Part shown: positions 22,717 to 28,320 of the stretch, piece by piece | Position numbering within the stretch: position 1 is the stretch's first letter | Layout: each line of letters starts with the position of its first letter | From: Planctomycetaceae bacterium | Lineage (GTDB): Bacteria > Planctomycetota > Planctomycetia > Pirellulales > Thermoguttaceae | NCBI GenBank assembly: GCA_031267635.1 | Contig: JAIRYX010000512.1 | Span: 1-28,320 of the forward strand | Length of the DNA: 28,320 nucleotides | Direction: 5' to 3' | Program-made: the position numbers and the translations under genes | The notes under the pieces: model-generated | What the model was told of the DNA's origin: nothing | Databases searched by the model: none | The model's input: the letters and a program-made list of their open reading frames with translations, nothing else

Positions 22717-23143
22717 TTTTCCAACGGAAGTTCCCTTTTATGCTGGTAGAAATTTCGTTTTGTGCTTGAAATAGAGCAGTTTCGTGAAAAGTGTACCCGG
22801 TAAATAATAATTATTTTAATTTTTATTGTATATTTTTGGGGACTTCTGGATTTTATTGTTGTTTAATGTACCCTGTGTGCTATATTATCTTGTTGCGATG
22901 GTTTGATTTGTTTCGGATTGGGGTGTTCCCATCTGAAATTTCTTATTTGATTGAAAAGGAACTTCTGAAACGGCAAAATCTATCACGATATAGTTTCAAA
23001 AAAGTTTCGTCTATTGTTAAAATAAATTTTCACTTTTTTTTATTTTTTATTAAACATGCGAGTTGCATCAAAGAAAAAAGCTGGTACACTTATCTCTTGT
23101 TGGTGGGGAATCAACCCAAACTTGAATTTATTTTAGAGTTTTC

Positions 23144-23172
23144 ATGGAAATTCTGCCCAATTCTGTTATAAT
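23144..23172 (+). promoter_or_regulatory. candidate promoter of mraZ
   Basis: A perfect TATAAT at 23167-23172, 51 bp before the mraZ start; the -35 region at 17 bp spacing (ATGGAA) is poor. Confidence 0.38.
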
Positions 23173-23222
23173 GAAGTTTTACATTGCCGTGACAGAATGG
23201 CTATGCCGAACAAAAATCAGAA

Positions 23223-23708
23223 ATGGGCGAGACGAAACAATTGATTTTAGGAGAATTTAGCCGACGCATTGACGAGCGTTACCGTTTGTCGTTGCCAAGT
23301 GAATTTCTCGAATTGTTTCAGCCCAAAGACGGCGATTGTATAATTGCAAAAGAACGTCCGGGGTGTCTCAGTTTATGGGAACATTCCGCTTGGCAGGAAA
23401 AACTTGACGCTCGTGTGGAACTGATTCAACAGCGAATCAAACTTGGCGATTTGGAACAGAAAATGCCGCAACTCCAAATGTTTGGGCGGCTTTTATCAAC
23501 TCGCCATCGTCCCGTGCAGCTTGCCGGACGCGGAAGGTTGTTGATTCCCGAAGGTTTCCGTGAATTTCTCGGCGTTGAGCCGGAAAAAGAAGTTATGGTT
23601 GTCGGCGCTGCCGTTTGTCTTGAAATTTGGCGTCCGCAAAAGTGGATTGCTTATGTAGAAGGACGGATGCCGAAGTTCCGAAAGTTATTGGATACATTGT
23701 CCCACTAA
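23223..23708 (+). CDS. mraZ: MraZ, transcriptional regulator of the division/cell-wall cluster
   Basis: 161 residues, slightly longer than the usual 140-150. There are two AbrB/SpoVT-like swapped-hairpin modules: GEFSRRIDERYRLSLPSEF at the N-terminus and PVQLAGRGRLLIPEGFREFL at about 100-119. The second keeps the GR of the family's DxxGR motif; the first has DERYR, lacking the Gly. MraZ is a DNA-binding ring-shaped protein that usually precedes rsmH (mraW) and ftsL and represses that operon. Here no dcw gene follows; the next gene is convergent. It may act on a distant dcw cluster or have another target. Confidence 0.93.
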   Translation: MGETKQLILGEFSRRIDERYRLSLPSEFLELFQPKDGDCIIAKERPGCLSLWEHSAWQEKLDARVELIQQRIKLGDLEQKMPQLQMFGRLLSTRHRPVQLAGRGRLLIPEGFREFLGVEPEKEVMVVGAAVCLEIWRPQKWIAYVEGRMPKFRKLLDTLSH

Positions 23709-24067
23709 TTACAGTTATACGAAACAACTAATCGTCGTTTTCGGCGTTACTTGATAAAATCCGCTTTTATAGGAAAAAAAGAAGAACGGTACTCGAATCG
23801 CCTGCTTATCGGTCGTCATCCGATTGGAAAATGCAAGTTTTGTCAAAATTTATTTTGGCGGTTCGAACGAAACGTTTTTCTCCTTACCTCGTAAAAGCGG
23901 ATTTTTTATTTTTAGGATTAATCCGAAATTCCGTTTGACGCGATACTTTGAGCGAAAAAAATATTCAGATATCCGCCATATCTCGTTTCCGCACTTCGCG
24001 GCAAGAATCAATGCGCGACAGTGTGAAAAGTATAACGTCCCCAGCGAAAGCTCAAGCTGTCAAAAAA
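23709..24067. other. intergenic region between convergent mraZ and hemG
   Basis: The only structure seen is a perfect 14-bp inverted repeat (23756-23769 and 23892-23905). A 123-codon frame starting with TTG at 23824 overlaps hemG and is not supported. Confidence 0.55.
23756..23905. repeat. inverted repeat AAAATCCGCTTTTA, arms 122 bp apart
   Basis: AAAATCCGCTTTTA (23756-23769) and TAAAAGCGGATTTT (23892-23905) are exact complements. The right copy is followed on the plus strand by TTATTTTTAGG. They could be ends of a decayed element or a bidirectional terminator region. Confidence 0.6.
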
Positions 24068-25510
24068 TCAGAAACATGACCGTATGCGTTCAGCAATCTT
24101 TTCTGCGGCGTTTTGACCGGAAAGTGAACAAACCGGAATACCCACGCCGTCTAAAAAGTTTCCCGCTAACGCCAAATTGGAAATCTTCGCCGTGATTGCA
24201 TTGACTTCGCGAATCCGCTCAAGATGTCCAAGGTGATATTGCGGCATGGTGCGTTGCCAATGAGCGACAACTTCAAGTTCCGGCTCGCCGTCAATATTCA
24301 GGAGCGGACGCAATTCTTGTTTAATGAGCGATAAAAGCTGTTTGTCGGGCATGTCCGCCATTTCCGGCGATCTCGCGCCGCCCGCGAAAATACGAATCAA
24401 CTGTTTTCCCGCCGGCGCACGGTGCTCATACTTCATACTGCTGAAACTTCCGGCAAGAATCGGACTGTTTTCAATTTTCGGAACGACAAACCCCATACCG
24501 CATAAGCGTTTTTTCACTTGCGAAGCGTCAAACGCCAGCGTCACAATCGCCGTGCCGGAGTGTTCGATTCCGCTAAGCAATTCGCCGAGACGTTGATATG
24601 TCGGCAATAAAAGTCGCGCGGCTTCATAGGACGGCAACGCGGAAATTACTGCGTCATAAGATTCGGCAAAGCCGTTTTGGTCGGTGATTCGCCATTTCAC
24701 ACCGCCGGACTCGTCCGTGAATAATTCTAACTTCTCGGCTCGCTTATTCAGTTGAACCGAGTGATCGGGCAAATTTGCCGCCAGCGTATCGGTGACGCGG
24801 GACAATCCGCCGCGAAGCGTAACGAACATACTGTACCGCGCGCCGCTTTCCTGCGATTGTGATTTTGTCTGTTTGTTGACTCGCATTTGACGACGCATGG
24901 CACGAATCAAACTCCCGTGTTGCCGCTCCATTTCGCGGAAACGTGGAAGCGTCGCCATCAGCGATAGCTTGTTCATATCCGCTGCGTAAACTCCGCTGAC
25001 CAACGGTTCAACAAGCCGCTCAAACACTTCGCGTCCCAGCCGCCGCGTCACAAATGATTTCATCGTCTCGTCATCGTCCGATCTGGACGGCGGAAGAAAA
25101 TATTCGAGCGCGGCACGTAATTTTCCGAGCGGCGAAAGAACCGGCGTAATGGCTAGCGGATACATTTTTGACGGAGCCATCATCAAAAAACCGTCGGGCA
25201 GAAGATAAAGATGTTTCTTTCGCACAACATACGTCCGGCGAAATCGCGGGGTTGTAGAAACCAATTCCTCCGCGATTCCTAATTCACGGCAAAGCGACAC
25301 GAGATGCGGGACGGTTGTAATGAAATTATCCGCGCTCTGCTCAATTTGATAGCCGTTTTGATACAGAGTTGTTAGCACGCCGCCGGTACGCTCCTGCTGA
25401 TCCCAAACGTGCAGCGTTGCGTCAGGACAAAGTTTATGCAATCGATACGCCGCCGAAAGCCCGGAAATTCCCGCTCCCAAAACGGCTAATGTTTTTTGGT
25501 TTGATGGCAT
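24068..25510 (-). CDS. hemG: protoporphyrinogen oxidase, FAD type
   Basis: 480 residues from the ATG at 25510. The open frame extends to 25582, but that start would be TTG and the added residues are not family-like. The N-terminus has the FAD dinucleotide fold VLGAGISGLSAAYRL (GxGxxG at 12-17), then WDQQERTGGVL. VSGVYAADMNKLSL and LPRFREMERQHGSL are typical of the oxygen-dependent HemG/HemY family, as is the C-terminal LAGNFLDGVGIPVCSLSGQ. The enzyme oxidises protoporphyrinogen IX to protoporphyrin IX, the penultimate step of haem synthesis by the protoporphyrin-dependent route, with O2 as acceptor. It stands alone, without other haem genes in the window, and is convergent with mraZ. The symbol hemY is also used for this type. 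Confidence 0.94.
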   Translation of the reverse strand: MPSNQKTLAVLGAGISGLSAAYRLHKLCPDATLHVWDQQERTGGVLTTLYQNGYQIEQSADNFITTVPHLVSLCRELGIAEELVSTTPRFRRTYVVRKKHLYLLPDGFLMMAPSKMYPLAITPVLSPLGKLRAALEYFLPPSRSDDDETMKSFVTRRLGREVFERLVEPLVSGVYAADMNKLSLMATLPRFREMERQHGSLIRAMRRQMRVNKQTKSQSQESGARYSMFVTLRGGLSRVTDTLAANLPDHSVQLNKRAEKLELFTDESGGVKWRITDQNGFAESYDAVISALPSYEAARLLLPTYQRLGELLSGIEHSGTAIVTLAFDASQVKKRLCGMGFVVPKIENSPILAGSFSSMKYEHRAPAGKQLIRIFAGGARSPEMADMPDKQLLSLIKQELRPLLNIDGEPELEVVAHWQRTMPQYHLGHLERIREVNAITAKISNLALAGNFLDGVGIPVCSLSGQNAAEKIAERIRSCF

Positions 25511-25702
25511 TTTGAAATATTTTTGAGGCAAAGGACACAAAGAACATTGGGGACAATTTGGGGCTACTGCGAAGTTCCTCAATTTCCCTTGATATAAAAA
25601 ATGTCAAATTTATATAGGTATTTTACGTTGAAAAATGTCAAGTGAAATTGCGTGACTTTGTAGTAGTTACCGTCAATTTTACCGAAAAATATTACTATTA
25701 CA

Positions 25703-25885
25703 GCCCTTATTTACCAAGTTCCCCTGAGTCGCTCCAAAGTGCATCACCAAGATGCGACCTTAATTCTTTTATTTTTCGTTCCATTGTTTTGATAAAAATC
25801 CATGACCTAAAAATAAGGGAATAAGGGAATAAGGGTATCATTTGGGGCTTTGTTGGCTACTCAAGAAAACTTGATAAATAAGGGC
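25703..25885. repeat. 183-bp element with 18-bp inverted ends
   Basis: GCCCTTATTTACCAAGTT (25703-25720) and AACTTGATAAATAAGGGC (25868-25885) are complementary at 17 of 18 positions. The interior has AATAAGGG repeated around 25815-25836. TTACCGAAAAATATTACTAT just outside the left arm matches 9484-9504. Confidence 0.72.
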
Positions 25886-25912
25886 TGCAATGGTAAAGCA
25901 TTTCTGGTACGG

Positions 25913-25970
25913 GTAATTATGCAGTTGCCCGGTACGGATTTATATGTGGTTTGAACGACTGAATAGTTAC
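25913..25970 (-). repeat. family A copy 5, reverse orientation
   Basis: GTAATTATGCAGTTGCCCGG, then TACGGATTTATATG, then TTTGAACGACTGAATAGTTA + C. Read on the minus strand it starts GTAACTATTCAGTCG, as in copies 1 and 2. Confidence 0.83.
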
Positions 25971-26151
25971 TTTGTTTTTATCAGATATACAAAATTGTAA
26001 AGCACCGTTGGAGTATGTTGATACTATGCTCGACCAACAGCAGTATATCTTGCACAAAACGTTCAAAACCATTGATAAAAATGGGATGGCATTTTTCGGA
26101 AATAATTTGTTATAATCCCATCATGAACATTGTAATTTACACTCCCTCATA

Positions 26152-28053
26152 TCAATTCAATGGAGCAGAATTTTTCGATTGCAACGCCCCGCCTGATTCT
26201 TGCTGTGCATTATCACTCGGTTGCGATTCAGGGGGCGACGGTATTACGGGAATCCTAGGTTGAGCATCCGGTGTATTGCGCTGTTCCGGCACATCGGGAA
26301 TTTCTGGCGATTGTTCTGTTTCTTGATTCGCAGACGATTCGGAATGTCCAGATTGCAAAGATTCCGATTGAAGAGTTGGTTCCGGTTTGGGAGCTTGAGC
26401 AAGCTGGGGAAGGAGTAGTTTATTCATATCTTCTGCGTTGTCACCGGATAATTGCAGTCCCGGATCGAAATTCATGTTTCCGTCCGCGTTCTTTTGTTCC
26501 GCATCGAGAGCTGTGATTAAGTCCGCATCAGTGATGTGAATCTTTTTGAACACGTCGTCTGATATGACGAAAAACCAATCCGCAAACCGCAAACCGAGTT
26601 CTTTCGCGCGGCGTTTTCCTGCTTCGATTGTCTGTTGATGTTCATCTTCAAGCCGTTGATTTTCGAGTTCGTCGGCGGCACGCTGGGCTTTGAGTTTTTC
26701 AATCTCTTTTTCGTCGCCTTCCTCTGCCGGCGCGTCAACCAATTTTTTTAATTTCGGTTTTTCCAACAGCGATTCGTCAAATTCCACCAGTACCATCAAA
26801 TAACGGTTTGCCGAAAATAGATCAGCTACCGCATTTTCCGACGCGGTATTTGCAGATGTGTCGCCGTTTGCTTTTTGCTCGTCCGATTTTTGCGAGTTGT
26901 CGGTTTTCGTATCTCCGGCAATCGTCGTGCCGGTAAGATTACCGAACATCAAACGATAAACAATCCCGTCGTTCATTTCGACAAAAACTTCGCCCTGGCG
27001 AGCGAACAGCGAATAATGTAATTCATTATTCTTGTCGCGTCTCGGTTGCAACAAATAACCGACGCTTCGCAAAACGTCAACATCCGAAAGTCCCGTGATA
27101 AGCGAATTGCTTTCCCGCTGCGCGGCGGCAATCGTTTCCGGTTTTTTCAGCACGTCGATAATTTTTAAGTCGTCAAACGCCATTCGCATTTCTTCCAACT
27201 TTTTATCGTTGAGTTTTTCATTCGGTGCAAGTGTTACTTGTGTTGCGCTGCCGGTTTTCGGATCGCGCCGCGTCAAAGTTTTGAGCGTCCATTTGTCGCC
27301 GACAGACATTGCGTCGTAATTCAACTCGAACATGCTGTGAAAACGCGGATCGGGGACAACGCCGCGTTCTGTTTCAATCATGTCGGTCGAATAATCGTTC
27401 ATGCGGATTGTCTTGAGGTTAAAGCTGTTGAGTTTTAGAAGGTTTTTTTCGATCCAATCGTCAAATTTCGTGGAAAGATTGTCGGAATTGACCGCCATGA
27501 CATAAACAGTATTTTGCTCTGGAACGCGGACATAAGATTTCTGACCATTGCTTCCCTCAACATTTTTTCCGAGAATTAAACTTGCGAGAATTTTGTTATT
27601 ATCGCCGGTAAACGTCACTTTTGTGCCGACGCCGCTACCGGAAACAATATTTTTCGACGACGGATCGACAACGCCGTACATCGTGTGCGTCTCGCGCACA
27701 TCGGACGAGCCGGAATCTTCGTAAGCGACATCGAGAACTTTTTGATTGATGAAACCGGACGCGACGATTCCCATTTGCTTTTCCGCGTCAGCGGGGTAAT
27801 TTTGATGCGACGGTAACGACCATTTTTCATCCACCGCCGTAACACGAAAATCGATCACGTCCGCCGTATCGGGAACGTATTTGACGATTTCCAATCCTTT
27901 AATTTGCATTGGATTGATGAAGTTTTCGAGTAGCTCCGTCCCGATTTTCGCGTCAGACATGCCGTAACGGTCTTGCGGCTGAATCAGCCAAGCAAAAAGA
28001 AACAGCATAATGGCTACTGCAATAAAAATGGAAGTTTTCGTAATTTCGTTCAT
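26152..28053 (-). CDS. DUF4340 membrane-anchored protein
   Basis: 633 residues; ATG at 28053. A single N-terminal helix (about 8-24, IFIAVAIMLFLFAWLIQ) anchors a large extracytoplasmic part. DUF4340 pattern: GLEIVKYV, WSLPSHQNYPAD, KVTFTGDNNKILASLILGK, SYVRVPEQNTVYVM, then WIEKNLLKL and IRMNDYS. There is an acidic, helical insert (about 455-500; EEGDEKEIEKLKAQRAADEL) and a Pro/Ser/Glu/Gln-rich tail of roughly 80 residues without structure. DUF4340 proteins are often encoded beside GldG-like and ABC-2 permease genes, as accessory parts of an exporter; any such partner would lie to the right, outside the window. No ribosome binding site is obvious, as for several genes here. The tail is longer than the core domain needs and may be lineage-specific. 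Confidence 0.88.
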   Translation of the reverse strand: MNEITKTSIFIAVAIMLFLFAWLIQPQDRYGMSDAKIGTELLENFINPMQIKGLEIVKYVPDTADVIDFRVTAVDEKWSLPSHQNYPADAEKQMGIVASGFINQKVLDVAYEDSGSSDVRETHTMYGVVDPSSKNIVSGSGVGTKVTFTGDNNKILASLILGKNVEGSNGQKSYVRVPEQNTVYVMAVNSDNLSTKFDDWIEKNLLKLNSFNLKTIRMNDYSTDMIETERGVVPDPRFHSMFELNYDAMSVGDKWTLKTLTRRDPKTGSATQVTLAPNEKLNDKKLEEMRMAFDDLKIIDVLKKPETIAAAQRESNSLITGLSDVDVLRSVGYLLQPRRDKNNELHYSLFARQGEVFVEMNDGIVYRLMFGNLTGTTIAGDTKTDNSQKSDEQKANGDTSANTASENAVADLFSANRYLMVLVEFDESLLEKPKLKKLVDAPAEEGDEKEIEKLKAQRAADELENQRLEDEHQQTIEAGKRRAKELGLRFADWFFVISDDVFKKIHITDADLITALDAEQKNADGNMNFDPGLQLSGDNAEDMNKLLLPQLAQAPKPEPTLQSESLQSGHSESSANQETEQSPEIPDVPEQRNTPDAQPRIPVIPSPPESQPSDNAQQESGGALQSKNSAPLN

Positions 28054-28100
28054 GATGATTTTGTCAACAAATGTTTTTGTGTTTTGTCAAAAAATGATAG

Positions 28101-28212
28101 TAGACCTTTTCTCTAGCTTGATATTACAAAATATGCATAATTTAAGCAATCTTAAAATTAAGGTTGTTGGTAAAACAATCTTTGCCTCAAATAGGTTTAA
28201 GGAAAAGGTCTA
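28101..28212. repeat. inverted repeat TAGACCTTTTC, arms 90 bp apart
   Basis: TAGACCTTTTC (28101-28111) and GAAAAGGTCTA (28202-28212) are exact complements flanking an AT-rich spacer upstream of the DUF4340 gene. Role unknown. Confidence 0.45.
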
Positions 28213-28272
28213 TTTTGAACATCTGCATTAACAATAACGACATAAAGAGGCGTTACGGGATCGTTTGTTGTT

Positions 28273-28320
28273 ATGAGAAATGATTTTGAGGTCGCTCCAT
28301 GTAAAGATTCTGTTATCAAC
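28273..28320 (+). CDS. possible start of a gene running off the right edge
   Basis: ATG at 28273 opens a frame (MRNDFEVAPCKDSVIN) that stays open to the end of the window, only 16 codons. No strong ribosome binding site; it may be chance. Confidence 0.18.
   Translation, partial: MRNDFEVAPCKDSVIN

Larger units (their letters stand above)
22323..23222. other. 900-bp intergenic region with a composite repeat and the mraZ promoter
   Basis: Holds family A copy 4 (22417-22470), four 26-bp tandem units, a 130-bp hairpin and GAAGTTCCCTTTTA (22727-22740) as at the end of family B copy 2. From 22750 to 23160 the AT-rich sequence has 116- and 126-codon open frames without ribosome binding site or recognisable content; I do not call them genes. 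Confidence 0.6.
25511..26151. other. intergenic region filled by a composite repeat
   Basis: Holds GGGCTACTGCGAAGTTCC (25561-25578), the 29-bp module (25634-25662), a long inverted repeat (25703-25885) and family A copy 5 (25913-25970). A TATAAT at 26111 precedes a short frame that overlaps the DUF4340 gene on the opposite strand; this is not called. Confidence 0.6.

Noticed and set aside
22791..23171. 126-codon frame rich in Phe, Tyr and Ile upstream of mraZ
   Set aside because: AT-rich composition, no ribosome binding site, no recognisable pattern; it ends inside the mraZ promoter region.
23824..24195. 123-codon plus-strand frame
   Set aside because: Starts with TTG, lacks a ribosome binding site and overlaps hemG on the other strand.
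26015..26263. 82-codon plus-strand frame with a TATAAT at 26111, an ATG at 26123 and several Cys
   Set aside because: Most of the Cys-containing part is antisense to the DUF4340 C-terminus, whose low-complexity codons keep the opposite strand open; no ribosome binding site and no -35 box.

Overview
The window looks like chromosomal DNA of a moderately AT-rich planctomycete. The evidence is the family content: a bL27 protein of planctomycete type, a DUF1573 lipoprotein next to a MauE/DoxX membrane protein, a CusB-type adaptor with Cys/His modules, an ABC-F protein, a DUF4340 protein and many secreted proteins of no recognised family. The assignment rests on protein recognition alone; no rRNA or tRNA gene was seen.

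Layout. 1-758 (-) is the 5' part of a membrane glycosyltransferase of the GT39/PMT type, overlapped by the 3' end of a secreted, C-terminally anchored protein (730-1824, -). 2461-5075 (-) is a compact transcription unit: a promoter, a MauE-thioredoxin fusion, a DUF1573 lipoprotein, a small exported protein with 12 cysteines in its mature part, and a strong hairpin terminator. 5261-8922 (-) holds the translation factor EttA and a secreted coiled-coil protein carrying an internal duplication. 9710-12993 (+) has a secreted unknown protein, rpmA (bL27) and another signal-plus-C-terminal-anchor protein. 13162-15417 (+) pairs a Cys-rich exported protein with a CusB-like efflux adaptor that lacks its RND pump. 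16040-17140 (-) has two small envelope proteins. 17652-22322 (+) is a 1556-residue type V autotransporter. 23223-23708 (+) is a stand-alone mraZ. 24068-25510 (-) is protoporphyrinogen oxidase. 26152-28053 (-) is a DUF4340 protein.

How the genes work together. Most of the window serves the cell envelope. The MauE-Trx / DUF1573 / 12-Cys unit reads as a small extracytoplasmic thiol-disulfide module with its own candidate substrate. The adaptor gene and its Cys-rich neighbour suggest metal handling. EttA, bL27, MraZ and HemG are housekeeping genes that stand outside their usual clusters.

The intergenic spaces are unusually rich in interspersed, partly palindromic repeats. One family of 54-58 bp has GTAACTATT ends and occurs five times in full, in both orientations; a sixth, 128-bp variant ends 2 bp from a stop codon. 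A second family of 89-90 bp has TTCTAAAAA-containing inverted ends and occurs twice. There are also 26-bp units and long hairpins assembled in different combinations. They resemble non-autonomous MITE/REP-like elements; no transposase is present in the window.
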